A stretch of DNA of 64,000 nt from Tabrizicola sp. TH137 (lineage in GTDB: Bacteria; Pseudomonadota; Alphaproteobacteria; Rhodobacterales; Rhodobacteraceae): assembly GCF_002855575.1 (NCBI RefSeq), contig NZ_PKRQ01000001.1:310001-374000 (forward strand), given 5' to 3'. A program made the translations under genes and the position numbers. Positions 1-10,323 of the stretch are shown here, one piece after another. The stretch's first letter is position 1. Each line of letters begins with the position of its first letter. Under the pieces are notes generated by a model. That model searched no databases and was not told where the DNA came from. It worked only from the letters and a program-made list of their open reading frames with translations.

Positions 1-238
1 CCGCCGTCGGGGCCCGCAGCGCCAGAAGCCGCGCACATTCCGACTGGATCTGCATCTCCAGCGCGTCGATGGCGGCATCGCCCGAACGCACCTTCTGCGC
101 CAGCGCCTCGTCGCGCTTCTCCAGCGCTTCGGCGGCATCCAGCAGCGCCTGTTCCACCAGCCCGCCCATCCGCAGCACATGGGCCTGCACGGCCTCCAGA
201 TCGCGGTCGAATGCGGTGTGGATATGGGGTTCCTTCAT
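1..238 (-). CDS. phoU: Phosphate transport system regulator PhoU (5' part only)
   Basis: This is the N-terminal 79 codons of PhoU; the rest lies beyond the left edge of the window. The protein begins MKEPHIHTAFDRDLEAV and continues as amphipathic helix, with a hydrophobic patch at residues 22-38 and a charged stretch after it. This is the pattern of the first of the two three-helix PhoU bundles. PhoU proteins link the Pst transporter to the PhoR sensor kinase and damp the Pho response when phosphate is plentiful. The gene starts 13 bases after the pstB stop and is the last visible member of the pst operon. Identity rests on sequence pattern and operon position together. Confidence 0.9.
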   Translation of the reverse strand, partial: MKEPHIHTAFDRDLEAVQAHVLRMGGLVEQALLDAAEALEKRDEALAQKVRSGDAAIDALEMQIQSECARLLALRAPTA

Positions 239-251
239 CGCGCGTCCTCCC

Positions 252-1049
252 TCAGCCGATCCGGCCGGTGATATAGGCCTCGGTCCGGGGGTCCTGCGGG
301 GTGGTGAAGATCTGCCCCGTCTCGCCATATTCGACGAGGCTTCCCAGATGGAAGAAGGCCGTCTTCTGGCTGACCCGCGCCGCCTGCTGCATCGAATGCG
401 TCACGATCACGACCGAGAACTGGCTCCGGAGTTCGTCAATCAACTCCTCCACCTGCGCCGTGGCGATGGGGTCAAGCGCCGAACAGGGCTCGTCCATCAA
501 CAGCACTTCCGGCGCCGTCGCCACCGCCCGCGCGATGCACAGCCGCTGCTGCTGCCCGCCGGAAAGGCCGGTGCCCGGGGCCGCCAGACGATCCTTCACC
601 TCGTTCCACAGCGCCGCCTTCTTCAGCGACGTCTCCACGATCTCGTCCAGTTCCGCCTTGCTGCGCGCCAGCCCGTGGATCTTCGGCCCATAGGCCACAT
701 TCTCATAGATCGACTTCGGAAAGGGGTTCGGCTTCTGGAACACCATCCCCACCTTCGCGCGCAACTGCACCGGGTCGATGCGCGGATCATAGATGTCCTG
801 CCCGTCCAGCGTGATGCGCCCCGCCACCTTCGCGCTCGCCACCGTGTCGTTCATCCGGTTCAGACAGCGCAGGAAGGTGGACTTGCCGCATCCCGACGGC
901 CCGATAAAGGCCGTCACCGTCCGGTCAAGGATCGCCACATCCACATCCTTCAGCGCGTGCTTCTCGCCGTAATGCACCTGCACCCCGCGCGCCTCGATCT
1001 TGGCCTGCCTGTTGCTCACGTCCCGCTCCACCAACCGCATGTCGTTCAT
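252..1049 (-). CDS. pstB: Phosphate ABC transporter ATP-binding protein PstB
   Basis: A 265-residue ABC ATPase that energises phosphate import through PstC/PstA at the inner membrane. The Walker A motif GPSGCGKST is near residues 50-58, the signature LSGGQQQR is in the middle, and Walker B ([12 protein letters not shown]) follows. The family hallmarks [10 protein letters not shown] and [22 protein letters not shown], typical of PstB, are present. Length matches the family (about 250-270). It lies 13 bases after pstA and 13 bases before phoU, so it is co-transcribed with them. I kept the ATG at 1049; MRLVERD three codons in is a possible alternative start. Confidence 0.97.
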   Translation of the reverse strand: MNDMRLVERDVSNRQAKIEARGVQVHYGEKHALKDVDVAILDRTVTAFIGPSGCGKSTFLRCLNRMNDTVASAKVAGRITLDGQDIYDPRIDPVQLRAKVGMVFQKPNPFPKSIYENVAYGPKIHGLARSKAELDEIVETSLKKAALWNEVKDRLAAPGTGLSGGQQQRLCIARAVATAPEVLLMDEPCSALDPIATAQVEELIDELRSQFSVVIVTHSMQQAARVSQKTAFFHLGSLVEYGETGQIFTTPQDPRTEAYITGRIG

Positions 1050-1062
1050 CGTCAGATACCCC

Positions 1063-2415
1063 TCACCACCGCCGCTCGAACCGCCGCCGCAGCAGGATCG
1101 CCGCCACGTTCATGATCACGAGGAAGACCAGAAGCACGATGATCGCGCCCGAAGACCGCTCGATGAAGGCCGGGTCAGACCGCGACGCCCAGGAATAGAC
1201 CTGCACCGGAAGCGCCGTCGCCGGGTCCATCACGCCGCCCTCGAAGGGCCCCGCCGGATAGTTCGTGACGAAAGCCACCATCCCGATCAGCAAGAGCGGC
1301 GCCGTCTCGCCAAGCGCCGAGGCAAGGCCCAGGATCGTCCCCGTCATGATCCCCGGCATGGCCAGAGGCAGCACATGGTGGAACACAAGCTGCATCTTCG
1401 ACGCCCCGATCCCCAGCGCCGCCTCGCGGATCGACGGCGGCACCGCCCGGATCGCCGCCCGCGTGGCGATGATGATCGTGGGCAGGGTCATCAACGAGAT
1501 GACAAGGGCCCCCACCAGGCTCGATGATTGCGGCAGCCCCATGAAGTTGATGAAGATCGCAAGGCCAAGGATGCCGAAGACGATCGACGGCACGGCGGCC
1601 AGGTTCGAGATATTCACCTCGATCAGGTCGGTCAGCCGGTTCTTCGGCGCGAATTCCTCAAGATAGATCGACGCCGCCACCCCCACCGGCACGGTGAAGA
1701 TCGCCACCAGCACCATCATGTAGAGCGACCCGATGATCGCCACGCCCAGGCCCGAAGCCTCGGGCCGCAGGTCCGATGCATCCGGCCCGGTCAGGAAACC
1801 CCAGTTGAACGGCATGGTCAGGATGCCCGCCGCCACCAGATTGTCGGCAAGGTCCAACTGCTCGGGCGTCACATTGGTATCCCGCTCCGCCGTCGCGCGC
1901 GTCACCCGGCCCTTCAGATAGCCGTCGATCCGCCCCGTGGCATAGACCGACACCTCCACCACCTGCCCCACCAGCGACGGATCGGCCAGCACCCGGTCGC
2001 GCAGCCGCGCCGGGCCGTCATCCGACAGCATGTCGCCAAGGTCCTTCTCCGGCACCCCGGCCGTGTCGATCCCTTCCGCCGCCAGATGCGCGACAAAGGC
2101 CTGCGACAGCAGCCGCTTGTACCCGATGGTCGTGACCTTCGCCATTTCCTCGGGGTTGCGGTTGCCCGCCTTGTCCACAATCACCGCATCCACCGTCACC
2201 GGGAAGGTGATCGTCGCCTGCCGGAAGGCCGACACGCCATCCATCAGGATCGTCGCCAGCATGACGAACAGCGTCGCAAGGCTTAGAACGATGGCCCCGA
2301 TGCCATAGGCCTTCATCCGCCATTCCCGCGCCCGCCGCCGCTTCGTCCGCGCGCTTCCTTCCAGAAGCGACCCGCCGCGCGCCCGCTCGGGCGCCCCCGC
2401 CGTCACATCGGTCAT
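1063..2415 (-). CDS. pstA: Phosphate ABC transporter permease PstA
   Basis: A 450-residue inner-membrane permease. The first third holds one membrane helix ([19 protein letters not shown]) followed by a large extracytoplasmic segment, resembling the DUF3333 extension of alphaproteobacterial PstA. The last two thirds carry the BPD_transp_1 core, including the EAA loop ([26 protein letters not shown]) that contacts PstB. The start is set at the ATG at 2415 because it overlaps the pstC stop as ATGA, a translational-coupling arrangement. The longer reading frame that starts at 2469 would run 54 bases into pstC. Its partner is PstC, and the two form the channel. Confidence 0.95.
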   Translation of the reverse strand: MTDVTAGAPERARGGSLLEGSARTKRRRAREWRMKAYGIGAIVLSLATLFVMLATILMDGVSAFRQATITFPVTVDAVIVDKAGNRNPEEMAKVTTIGYKRLLSQAFVAHLAAEGIDTAGVPEKDLGDMLSDDGPARLRDRVLADPSLVGQVVEVSVYATGRIDGYLKGRVTRATAERDTNVTPEQLDLADNLVAAGILTMPFNWGFLTGPDASDLRPEASGLGVAIIGSLYMMVLVAIFTVPVGVAASIYLEEFAPKNRLTDLIEVNISNLAAVPSIVFGILGLAIFINFMGLPQSSSLVGALVISLMTLPTIIIATRAAIRAVPPSIREAALGIGASKMQLVFHHVLPLAMPGIMTGTILGLASALGETAPLLLIGMVAFVTNYPAGPFEGGVMDPATALPVQVYSWASRSDPAFIERSSGAIIVLLVFLVIMNVAAILLRRRFERRW

Positions 2416-3866
2416 TCGTATTGCTCCCGGTACTTCCGCACGATCCACAGCGCAAAGACGTTCAGACACAGCGTGATCACGAAGAGCGAAATCCCAAGCG
2501 CAAAGGCCACCAGCGTCTCGGGCGAGTTGAACTCGGTATCCCCCGTCAACTGGCTCACGATCTTCACCGTGATCGTGGTCATCGCCTCGAACGGGTTCAG
2601 GTTCAGCTGCGCCGCAGCCCCCGCCCCCATCGTCACGATCATCGTCTCGCCAATCGCCCGGCTCGTCGCCATCAGCACCGCGCCCACGATGCCGGGCAGC
2701 GCGGCAGGCAGCACCACCTGCGTCACCGTCTCGGCCTTGGTGGCACCCAGCCCCAAAGATCCGTCGCGCAGCGATTGCGGCACCGCCGTGATGATGTCAT
2801 CCGACAGCGACGAGATGAACGGTATGTTCAGGATGCCGATCACGATCCCCGCCGTCACGACCGACGATCCCGAATTGCCCAGCCCCGTCGGCATGGCAAT
2901 CCAGTCGCGCACCAAAGGCCCCACCGTCACCAGCGCGAACAGGCCGAAGACCACGGTCGGTATCCCCGCGATCACCTCGATCAGCGGCTTGACCACCGCC
3001 CGCACCCGCGCATCCGCGAATTCCGCCAGATAGATCGCGGCAAACAGGCCCACCGGCACCGCCACCAGCATCGAGATCAGGGTGATATACAGCGTCCCCC
3101 AGAGCAGCGGCAGCAGGCCAAGCTGCGAATTGCCCTGAAAGGCAGGCGACCAGGTCAGCCCGAAGAAGAAATCCTGAATGGGATACATCCCGAAGAACCG
3201 GATGCTTTCCGACAGCATCGACAGCACGATCCCCACCGTCGTCAGGATCGCGATGGTCGAGGCCAGCATCAGCAGCGCCAGCACGACGCCTTCCACCCGG
3301 TTGCGCGCCCGGAACTCCGGCCCCGTCAGCTTGATCGCATAGGCAAGCCCCGCCACCGCCAGCGCCAGAACCAGCACCGTCCGCCACAGCCCGCCGACCG
3401 TCGCCAGCCCCCGGTATTCCTGCGCCGCGGCCAGCGTCTCGGGCTGCACATCGGCCCCCAGCGCCACGCCCGTCGCGGCCAGCCGGTCGCGCACCGCGCC
3501 CGCATCCAGCGCCGACGCTTCATCGGCACTCATCGCGCCAGAAGCAATCGCCGATTCAAGCCCGGCAGCGATCCGCCGCACATCGGCAAACAGCAGCGTC
3601 CGCGCACTGTCATCCTGCACCATCTCGGGAGGGAACATTCCCGACAGACGGCTCTCGATCACCATCGGCTGCACGATCTGCCAGACCGCCAGAAACAGCA
3701 TCGCAGGCACCGCGGCCATGATCGACCCGTGCCAGCCATAATAGTTGGGCCGCGAATGCAGCCGCCTTGCATCACCACCCGCAAGGGCCATGGCCCGTTG
3801 CCGGGCCAGAACAAATCCGGCAAGGGCCAGAACGCCCAGCACGGTAAGGATCAGGAATACCGACAT
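2412..3866 (-). CDS. pstC: Phosphate ABC transporter permease PstC
   Basis: A 484-residue inner-membrane permease that pairs with PstA. It begins with a hydrophobic helix (VFLILTVLGVLALAGFVLA), followed by a second helix and a soluble insertion rich in Ala/Asp. The C-terminal half is the permease core, with the EAA motif (RDGSLGLGATKAETVTQVVLPAALPG). It is longer than E. coli PstC (about 320 residues), as is usual in alphaproteobacteria. It follows pstS after a 64-base gap that contains a hairpin and overlaps pstA by four bases. The Pho-regulated promoter upstream of pstS should drive it. Confidence 0.95.
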   Translation of the reverse strand: MSVFLILTVLGVLALAGFVLARQRAMALAGGDARRLHSRPNYYGWHGSIMAAVPAMLFLAVWQIVQPMVIESRLSGMFPPEMVQDDSARTLLFADVRRIAAGLESAIASGAMSADEASALDAGAVRDRLAATGVALGADVQPETLAAAQEYRGLATVGGLWRTVLVLALAVAGLAYAIKLTGPEFRARNRVEGVVLALLMLASTIAILTTVGIVLSMLSESIRFFGMYPIQDFFFGLTWSPAFQGNSQLGLLPLLWGTLYITLISMLVAVPVGLFAAIYLAEFADARVRAVVKPLIEVIAGIPTVVFGLFALVTVGPLVRDWIAMPTGLGNSGSSVVTAGIVIGILNIPFISSLSDDIITAVPQSLRDGSLGLGATKAETVTQVVLPAALPGIVGAVLMATSRAIGETMIVTMGAGAAAQLNLNPFEAMTTITVKIVSQLTGDTEFNSPETLVAFALGISLFVITLCLNVFALWIVRKYREQYE

Positions 3867-3893
3867 GCCGCCCCCCGGCTGGCAAAGGGAAAC

Positions 3894-3919
3894 GGGGCGG
3901 CACCCTGCGGTGCCGCCCC
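3894..3919 (-). terminator. Hairpin in the pstS-pstC gap (attenuator or mRNA-stability element)
   Basis: On the minus strand an 11-bp stem (GGGGCGGCACC paired with GGTGCCGCCCC) closes a four-base loop just after the pstS stop, and is followed by GTTTCCCTTT. This is a GC-rich stem with a weak T-rich tail. A partial terminator or 3'-end stabiliser after the binding-protein gene is common in ABC transporter operons and lets the periplasmic protein be made in excess. The structure is seen in the sequence; the role is inferred. Confidence 0.6.
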
Positions 3920-3930
3920 CTTGGTCCGCC

Positions 3931-4971
3931 TCAGTTCAGCGGGCCCATCACTTCTTCGGCCGCCACGGCCGCCTGCGTCGCCGCAAGCTCCGGGTCCGAC
4001 ACCAGGCCATAGGCCGCCAGCGGGCCATCCGGGCCGGCCATGTCATCCGACACGAAGAATTCGACGAATTCCTTCAGGCCGGGGATCACGCCGATATGCT
4101 GCTTCTTGACGTAGAAATACAGCGGACGCGACACCGGGTACTCGCCCGTGGCAATCGACTCGACCGACGGCACCACGCCCGACATCGTCGCCACGCGCAG
4201 CTTGTCGGTGTTGTTCTGATAGAAGCTCAGGCCGAACACGCCGATCGAGGTCGGGTTGGCATCCAGACGGGCCAGCGTCTCGGTATAGTCGCCATCGATA
4301 TCGACGGAAACGCCATCCGTGCGCAGCGCCATGCACTGCTCTTCCGCCGCATCCTCGTCACCGCCAGCAGCGGCCTTGAAGGCCTCGAAAGCACCGGTTT
4401 CCTCGCAGCCCGCCACGATCACCTTGGTGTCGAACACTTCGCGCGTGCCGTGCTTGGTGCCGGGGATGAAGGCCAGGATGTCCTGCGCGGGCAGCGCGGC
4501 ATCCACCTCGTTCCACGCCTTGTGCGGGTTGGCGACCAGGGCGCCATCCTTCATCACCTGCGCGGCCAGCGCATTGTACCAATGCGCGGGCGTGAAGGCG
4601 AATTCCGGGCCGTCCACCTTCGACGCGAAGACGATCCCGTCATATCCGATGCGGACTTCCATGATGTCGGTCACGCCATTCGCGGCGCAAAGCTCGATAT
4701 CCGACTGGCTGATCCGGCTGGACGAGTTGGCGATGTCGATGGTGTTCTCGCCCACGCCTTCGCACATCTTCTTGCGGCCGGCACCCGACCCGCCGCCTTC
4801 CACGACCGGGGTCGGGAAGTCGAAGTTTTCGCCGAAGGCTTCGGCGACGATGGTCGCATAGGGCAGCACGGTCGAGGAACCGGAGATCTGCACGTTGTCG
4901 CGCGCCAGCGCCAGGCCGGTCGATCCGGCCAGCACCGCGACGGCGGAAAGGGTAAGCTTCAGGGAGGTCAT
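3931..4971 (-). CDS. pstS: Periplasmic phosphate-binding protein PstS
   Basis: A 346-residue secreted substrate-binding protein that delivers phosphate to PstCA. An Sec signal peptide is visible (MTSLKLTLSAVAVLAGSTG, then LALA-R cleavage), followed by DNVQISGSSTVLPYA, the phosphate-loop region typical of PstS, and VEGGGSGAGRKKMCEG. Two ATGs are available. I chose 4971 because GGAGAGAGAC sits directly before it, and the ATG at 4983 lies inside that ribosome-binding site. It is the first gene of the pst operon and lies about 70 bases from a multi-repeat Pho box. The PstS/SphX-like type seen here is common in marine and soil Rhodobacterales. Confidence 0.95.
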   Translation of the reverse strand: MTSLKLTLSAVAVLAGSTGLALARDNVQISGSSTVLPYATIVAEAFGENFDFPTPVVEGGGSGAGRKKMCEGVGENTIDIANSSSRISQSDIELCAANGVTDIMEVRIGYDGIVFASKVDGPEFAFTPAHWYNALAAQVMKDGALVANPHKAWNEVDAALPAQDILAFIPGTKHGTREVFDTKVIVAGCEETGAFEAFKAAAGGDEDAAEEQCMALRTDGVSVDIDGDYTETLARLDANPTSIGVFGLSFYQNNTDKLRVATMSGVVPSVESIATGEYPVSRPLYFYVKKQHIGVIPGLKEFVEFFVSDDMAGPDGPLAAYGLVSDPELAATQAAVAAEEVMGPLN

Positions 4972-5041
4972 GTCTCTCTCCATCGGTGATCCGCGACCCC
5001 CCGCACGGGCGCCGCTTCACCGATGCTGCTACCGCCCCAGC

Positions 5042-5081
5042 GTGACGACTCTGCAAAGATCATGTGACAGTTCTGTAACGG
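5042..5081 (-). promoter_or_regulatory. Pho box array (PhoB binding site) upstream of pstS
   Basis: Read on the minus strand, four 7-mers recur with exact 11-base periodicity: CCGTTAC, CTGTCAC, TCTTTGC and TCGTCAC, separated by AGAA, ATGA and AGAG. PhoB dimers bind 7-mer repeats related to CTGTCAT with 4-base spacers, so this fits two adjacent Pho boxes. The array ends about 70 bases upstream of the pstS start, a suitable place for activation of the whole pst-phoU operon under phosphate starvation. The repeats are read directly; PhoB binding is inferred from the known consensus. The remaining sequence between here and dnaE (5082-5254) shows nothing I can name. Confidence 0.7.
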
Positions 5082-5254
5082 CCCTTGCAAAGGCACCGCT
5101 CCCGACAGGGCTTAACCAATCCCGACTCCACCGCGCGTGGCCACAGTTTGCTGCACAGAATGCGGCACAGGATACGGCACGGCCGAAATCCCCTCCGAAA
5201 AAGGTAAATGCCTGACAGGATTGAAGATTGCGGCGATGCGAAAACCGCCCGGCG

Positions 5255-8200
5255 CTACAGGTCCTCGACCAGCACCACCCCCTGCATCGCCTTGATCGCC
5301 CCCTTGATCTGGGGCGTCACGGGATAGGGCTGGGGCAATGTCACATCAATCTCGCGCCCCGTTTCATCCGGCACGCAGATCGTCACCTGCGCCTTAGACC
5401 GCCCCTCCACCTTGGCCAGCAGCGCCGCCACCGACGCCGCCGCCTCCGCCCGGTTCAGATGGATGCGCAGCGCCGTGGCCCCCGCCTCGGCAGCAACGGA
5501 ATCAATGGGTTGCACCCCGTTGGCCAGCAGTTTCACCGAATCGCCATCCGGGTCCGCGCGCACCGTCAGCACCACGTTCCGCCCCGGTTCCAGATGATCC
5601 CGCGCCGCTTCCAGCACGTCGGAAAACACCGTCACCTCATAAAGCCCCGTCGGATCGGACAGCGACACGAAGGCGAAACGGTTCCCCTTCGCCGACTTCC
5701 GCTCCTGCCTTGCCGACACGGACCCTGCCATCTTCACCACACAGGTTCCGCGCTGCTCCGCAAGCCGCGTCACCTCGGTCAAGGTCTTGATTTCCTTGCG
5801 CTTCAGCGCTGCCATATAGTCATCCAGCGGATGCCCCGACAGATAGAATCCGATCGCCATATGCTCCTGCGCCAGCCGCTCCGTCGGCAGCCAGTCGCCC
5901 CGATTGGCCAGCCGCGGCTCGGGGATATCCGCCCCGGCCTCGCCGAACAAAGACACCTGCGAAGACCCCTTCGCCTCATGCACCGCCGCCGAATAGGCCA
6001 CCAGCGAATCAAGTCCCTCGAACACCCGCGCCCGATTCGCATCCAGAATGTCAAAGGCCCCCGCCCGCGCCAGCATCTCCAAGGGCCGCTTGCCGATCTT
6101 CTTCAGGTCGACACGGCGGGCAAAATCGAAAAGGGAAACAAAGGCTTGGCCACCCCGTGCCTCGACGATCATCTTCATCGCCTCGACACCCACATTCTTC
6201 AACGCACCCAGCCCATAGACCACTTGCCCCTCGACAACCGTAAAGGTCGCCAGCGACCGGTTCACACAAGGCGGCACCGTCTTGATGCCCAGCTTGTCCA
6301 CCTCGCGCTTGTAGACGGCCAGCTTGTCGGTCAGGTGGATATCGCAATTCATGACCGCCGCCATGAACTCCACCGGGTAATTGGCCTTGAGGTAAGCCGT
6401 CTGATAGCTCACCACCGCATAGGCGGCGGCATGCGACTTGTTGAAGCCGTAATTGGCGAATTTCTCCAGCAGGTCAAAGACTTCACCCGCCTTCTTGGCG
6501 TCGATGTTATGGGTCTTCTTGGCCCCCTCGATGAACTTGGGCCGCTCCTTCGCCATCTCCTCGGCGATCTTCTTGCCCATCGCCCGACGCAGCAGGTCCG
6601 CCCCGCCCAGCGAATATCCCGCCATGACCTGCGCGATCTGCATCACCTGTTCCTGATAGACGATGATGCCCTGCGTTTCCTTCAGGATATGGTCGATGGT
6701 GGGATGGATGGACTCCAACTCCCGCAGCCCGTTCTTCACCTCGCAATAGACGGGGATATTCTCCATCGGGCCGGGCCGATACAGCGCCACCAGCGCCACG
6801 ATATCCTCGATGCAGGTGGGCTTCATCCGCCGCAGCGCATCCATCATGCCGCTGGATTCCACCTGGAACACCGCCACCGTCTTGGCCGCGGCGTAAAGCT
6901 CGTAGGTCGGTTTATCATCCAATGGAATCAAGCTGATATCCAGCGTGACCCCGCGCAGTTTCAGCAGGTCCAGCGCGTTCTGGATCACCGTCAGCGTCTT
7001 CAGACCCAGAAAGTCGAACTTCACCAGACCCGCCGCTTCCACCCATTTCATGTTGAACTGCGTGGCCGGCATGTCCGACCGCGGGTCCTGATAAAGCGGC
7101 ACCAGCTCATCCAGCGGCCGGTCCCCGATCACCACCCCCGCGGCATGGGTGGAGGCGTTGCGATACAGCCCCTCGATCTGCTCCGCGTAATCCAGAAGCC
7201 GGCCCACCACCTCTTCCTTCGCCGCCTCGCGCAGACGCGGCTCATCCGCCAGCGCCTTGGTGATGGAAACCGGCTTCACACCCTCCAGCGGGATCATCTT
7301 CGACAGCCGGTCCACCTGCCCATAGGGCATCTGCAACACCCGCCCCACATCCCGCACCGCCGCCTTGGACAAGAGCGCGCCGAAGGTGATGATCTGCCCC
7401 ACCTTCTCGCGCCCGTAATGCTCCTGCACATAGCGGATCACCTCTTCCCGGCGGTCCATGCAGAAGTCGATGTCGAAGTCCGGCATCGACACCCGCTCCG
7501 GGTTCAGGAACCGTTCGAAAAGAAGGGCATAGCGCAGCGGATCAAGGTCCGTGATCGTCAGAGCATAGGCCACAAGCGACCCGGCCCCCGACCCCCGCCC
7601 CGGCCCCACGGGGATGTCATGCGCCTTGGCCCATTTGATGAAGTCCGACACGATCAGGAAATAACCGGGGAACCCCATCTTCTCGATGATGTCCAACTCG
7701 AAATCCAGCCGCGCCTGATACTCCTCCACGCTCGCCGCATGCGGAATGACGGCCAGCCGGTTCTGCAACCCTTCATTCGCCTGACGGCGCAGTTCCTGCA
7801 CCTCGTCATCGGCGAATTTCGGCAGGATCGGCTTGCGCTTCGCCGCCATGAAGGCACAGCGCCGCGCGATCTCCACCGTGTTTTCAAGGGCTTCGGGAAG
7901 GTCCGCGAAGAGCGCGCACATCTCCGCCTCGGACTTCAGGTAATGCTGCGGCGTCAGGCGGCGGCGCGGCTGGCTCTGGTCCACATAGGCCCCTTCCGCA
8001 ATGCAAATCAGCGCATCATGCGCCTCATACATGTCGGATTTCGGGAAATAGACGTCATTGGTGGCCACCAGCGGCAGGCCCATCTCATAGGCCATCTCGA
8101 CGAAACCCCGCTCCGTCGCGGCCTCGGCCTCCGTCAGCCGCCCGCCCTCGCCCGGATGACGCTGCAACTCCACATAGAGCCGATCCCCGAAACAAGCCGC

Positions 8201-8689
8201 CAGCCGCTCCATCAAGGCCCGCGCCTTTGCCCCCTGCCCCTGTTGCAGGAACCGCCCCACCGGCCCCTCCGCCCCGCCCGTGAGGCAGATCAGCCCCGCC
8301 GAATACCGCTCCAACTCTTCCAGCGTCACCTGATTAAGCTGCCCTGCCTTGTCCAGATACAGGCAGGAATTCAGCTTCATCAGGTTCATGTAACCCGCTT
8401 CGGACTGCGCCAGCAGGACCACCGGCGCAGGCAGGCGCAGCTTTTCCCCCGGGTGGGCCGGATCATGCGCGACGGCGACCTGACAGCCCACGATGGGTTG
8501 CACCCCCGCATCCTTGGCCAGAACCGAAAACTCCAGCGCGCAGAACATGTTGTTCGTATCCGTCACGGCGACGGCGGGCATTTCGGCCGCCGCGACCAGC
8601 TTGACCAGCTTCTTCACCGGGATCGCGCCTTCCAGCAGCGAATGTTCGGTATGGACGCGCAGATGGATGAATCGGGGATTGTTTGCCAT
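5255..8689 (-). CDS. dnaE: DNA polymerase III alpha subunit DnaE
   Basis: A 1144-residue replicative polymerase, close to the usual DnaE1 length of about 1160. The N-terminal PHP domain starts with FIHLRVHTEHSLLEGAIP. The C-family polymerase core contains the catalytic acids in MPDFDIDFCMDRR and the conserved VGPGRGSGAGSLVAYAL segment. YRPGPMENIP and GFNKSHAAAYAVVSYQTAYLKANY mark the fingers region. The C-terminal OB-fold and tau-binding region follow (SDPTGLYEVTVFSD). It is a single gene with no obvious operon partners. A very long antisense reading frame across it is a high-GC artefact. The ATG at 8689 places the PHP domain at the usual distance from the N-terminus. Confidence 0.97.
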   Translation of the reverse strand: MANNPRFIHLRVHTEHSLLEGAIPVKKLVKLVAAAEMPAVAVTDTNNMFCALEFSVLAKDAGVQPIVGCQVAVAHDPAHPGEKLRLPAPVVLLAQSEAGYMNLMKLNSCLYLDKAGQLNQVTLEELERYSAGLICLTGGAEGPVGRFLQQGQGAKARALMERLAACFGDRLYVELQRHPGEGGRLTEAEAATERGFVEMAYEMGLPLVATNDVYFPKSDMYEAHDALICIAEGAYVDQSQPRRRLTPQHYLKSEAEMCALFADLPEALENTVEIARRCAFMAAKRKPILPKFADDEVQELRRQANEGLQNRLAVIPHAASVEEYQARLDFELDIIEKMGFPGYFLIVSDFIKWAKAHDIPVGPGRGSGAGSLVAYALTITDLDPLRYALLFERFLNPERVSMPDFDIDFCMDRREEVIRYVQEHYGREKVGQIITFGALLSKAAVRDVGRVLQMPYGQVDRLSKMIPLEGVKPVSITKALADEPRLREAAKEEVVGRLLDYAEQIEGLYRNASTHAAGVVIGDRPLDELVPLYQDPRSDMPATQFNMKWVEAAGLVKFDFLGLKTLTVIQNALDLLKLRGVTLDISLIPLDDKPTYELYAAAKTVAVFQVESSGMMDALRRMKPTCIEDIVALVALYRPGPMENIPVYCEVKNGLRELESIHPTIDHILKETQGIIVYQEQVMQIAQVMAGYSLGGADLLRRAMGKKIAEEMAKERPKFIEGAKKTHNIDAKKAGEVFDLLEKFANYGFNKSHAAAYAVVSYQTAYLKANYPVEFMAAVMNCDIHLTDKLAVYKREVDKLGIKTVPPCVNRSLATFTVVEGQVVYGLGALKNVGVEAMKMIVEARGGQAFVSLFDFARRVDLKKIGKRPLEMLARAGAFDILDANRARVFEGLDSLVAYSAAVHEAKGSSQVSLFGEAGADIPEPRLANRGDWLPTERLAQEHMAIGFYLSGHPLDDYMAALKRKEIKTLTEVTRLAEQRGTCVVKMAGSVSARQERKSAKGNRFAFVSLSDPTGLYEVTVFSDVLEAARDHLEPGRNVVLTVRADPDGDSVKLLANGVQPIDSVAAEAGATALRIHLNRAEAAASVAALLAKVEGRSKAQVTICVPDETGREIDVTLPQPYPVTPQIKGAIKAMQGVVLVEDL

Positions 8690-8934
8690 GACCTCAGCCT
8701 AGCGAAGCGTCACAGGCGGGGAAAGACCGCCCTGTCTTTCGGCAAAACGGGAAACTGCTTCGCGGGATTTCAGAAAGGTTCCGCTTGCCATGTGGCAGGG
8801 GCGCGCGCTTCACTGCTAGGAAGATAGAAGGCCCGAACCGGCAAACGGGGGGCATGGGGCGCGTGGCCCGCTTTACGCCGCATCGGGCGGCCACGCACAT
8901 CGCCTCGAACGGGGAGAAGGCGGCGGGTTGGACG

Positions 8935-10323
8935 ATGACAGGGATCGCGTTTCTCCTGAACGGAACGCCTGTCCGCGTGGAAGGCGAAGGCCCCACGCGC
9001 ACACTTCTTGATTTCCTGCGCGAAACGCGCGGGCTCTGTGGCACCAAGGAAGGCTGCAACGAAGGCGATTGCGGCGCCTGCACCGTGATGGTCACGGATG
9101 ACAAAGGCAGCCGCGCGCTCAACGCCTGCATCCTCTTCCTGCCCCAGCTTCACGGCAAGGCCGTCCGCACCGTCGAAGGCCTTTCCGGCCCCAAGGGCGA
9201 GATGCACCCTGTGCAAGAGGCGATGGTCACGCATCACGGCTCCCAATGCGGCTTCTGCACCCCCGGTTTCGTCGTCTCCATGGCCGTGGCCCAGATGAAC
9301 GGACGGCGCGACCATGACGATGTGCTGGCAGGCAACCTCTGCCGCTGTACGGGTTATGCCCCGATCATCCGCGCCGCCGAAGCCGCTGCCGCGGCCCCCG
9401 TCCCCGACTGGATGCAAGCCGACCGAAAGGCCTTGGCGTCCTTCGCGGCCGATGCGGGGCAGGACGATACCGCCTTCCGCCCCAGCAATTCGGACGACCT
9501 TGCCGACTGGTATCTCGCCCATCCCGACGCCACCCTCATCGCCGGGGCCACCGACGTAGGCCTCTGGGTAACGAAACAGCTCCGCGACCTCGCGCTCGTC
9601 GCCTTCCTCAATGGCGTTTCCGACCTGCAACAGATCGAACGGCAAGGCGGGATGCTGCATGTCGGCGCCGGTGTCACCATCGCCGCCCTGCGGACGGCGG
9701 TGCAGGACCGCCTGCCCTCCTTCGCGGAACTCCTGCGCCGCTACGCCAGCGAACAGGTCCGCAACGCCGCCACCATCGGCGGCAATATCGCCAACGGCTC
9801 TCCCATCGGCGATGGCCCGCCCGCGCTGATCGCGCTTGGCGCGACCCTGCACCTGCGCCGGGGCGATGACCTGCGGTCGATCCCGCTCGAATCCTTCTTC
9901 CTCGACTACCGCAAACAGGACCGCCGCCCGGGCGAATTCGTGGCCGGGATCAGCTTCCCCGAACAGGCCCCCGGCTTGCGCTGCTACAAGATTTCCAAGC
10001 GCTTCGATCAGGACATATCCGCCGTCTGCGGCTGCTTCAACGTCACGGTCGATGCCGGCCGGATCACCGCCGCCCGCATCGCCTTCGGCGGCATGGCGGG
10101 CATCCCCAAACGCGCCGCCCATGTCGAACAGGCCCTGATCGGACAGCCGTGGTCTGAAGCGACCATCGCCGTCGCCCTTCCCGCCTTCGCACAGGATTTC
10201 ACGCCCCTCACCGACATGCGCGCCAGCGCCGCTTATCGCCTCGAAACCGCGGCCAACCTCCTCCGCCGCTATGTCCACGACCTGAACGGCAGCCCCGTCT
10301 CGGTGCTGGAGGTCGCGCCATGA
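8935..10323 (+). CDS. xdhA: Xanthine dehydrogenase small subunit XdhA (2Fe-2S and FAD)
   Basis: A 462-residue subunit that passes electrons from the molybdenum site to NAD. The plant-type [2Fe-2S] cysteines are in [18 protein letters not shown]; the second [2Fe-2S] domain has [12 protein letters not shown] and [12 protein letters not shown]-binding domain follows, with [14 protein letters not shown] and [15 protein letters not shown]. The start at 8935 ([10 protein letters not shown]) gives the normal N-terminus and has GGAGAAGG upstream; the open frame extends 50 codons further without domain support. It overlaps xdhB as ATGA. The 245-base region between dnaE and this gene shows no recognisable gene and should hold the xdh promoter. 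Confidence 0.96.
   Translation: MTGIAFLLNGTPVRVEGEGPTRTLLDFLRETRGLCGTKEGCNEGDCGACTVMVTDDKGSRALNACILFLPQLHGKAVRTVEGLSGPKGEMHPVQEAMVTHHGSQCGFCTPGFVVSMAVAQMNGRRDHDDVLAGNLCRCTGYAPIIRAAEAAAAAPVPDWMQADRKALASFAADAGQDDTAFRPSNSDDLADWYLAHPDATLIAGATDVGLWVTKQLRDLALVAFLNGVSDLQQIERQGGMLHVGAGVTIAALRTAVQDRLPSFAELLRRYASEQVRNAATIGGNIANGSPIGDGPPALIALGATLHLRRGDDLRSIPLESFFLDYRKQDRRPGEFVAGISFPEQAPGLRCYKISKRFDQDISAVCGCFNVTVDAGRITAARIAFGGMAGIPKRAAHVEQALIGQPWSEATIAVALPAFAQDFTPLTDMRASAAYRLETAANLLRRYVHDLNGSPVSVLEVAP

Noticed and set aside
2421-4109. 562-codon open frame on the plus strand opposite pstC and pstS
   Set aside because: Crosses two well-supported genes and the gap between them; no recognisable domain.
4971-4983. 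Upstream ATG for pstS at 4983
   Set aside because: It lies within the ribosome-binding sequence GGAGAGAGAC of the ATG at 4971, which also gives a cleaner signal peptide.
5228-8827. 1199-codon open frame on the plus strand opposite dnaE
   Set aside because: It is the antisense of a fully conserved DnaE. Its translation is Arg/His/Pro-rich with no domain, the usual shadow in high-GC DNA.
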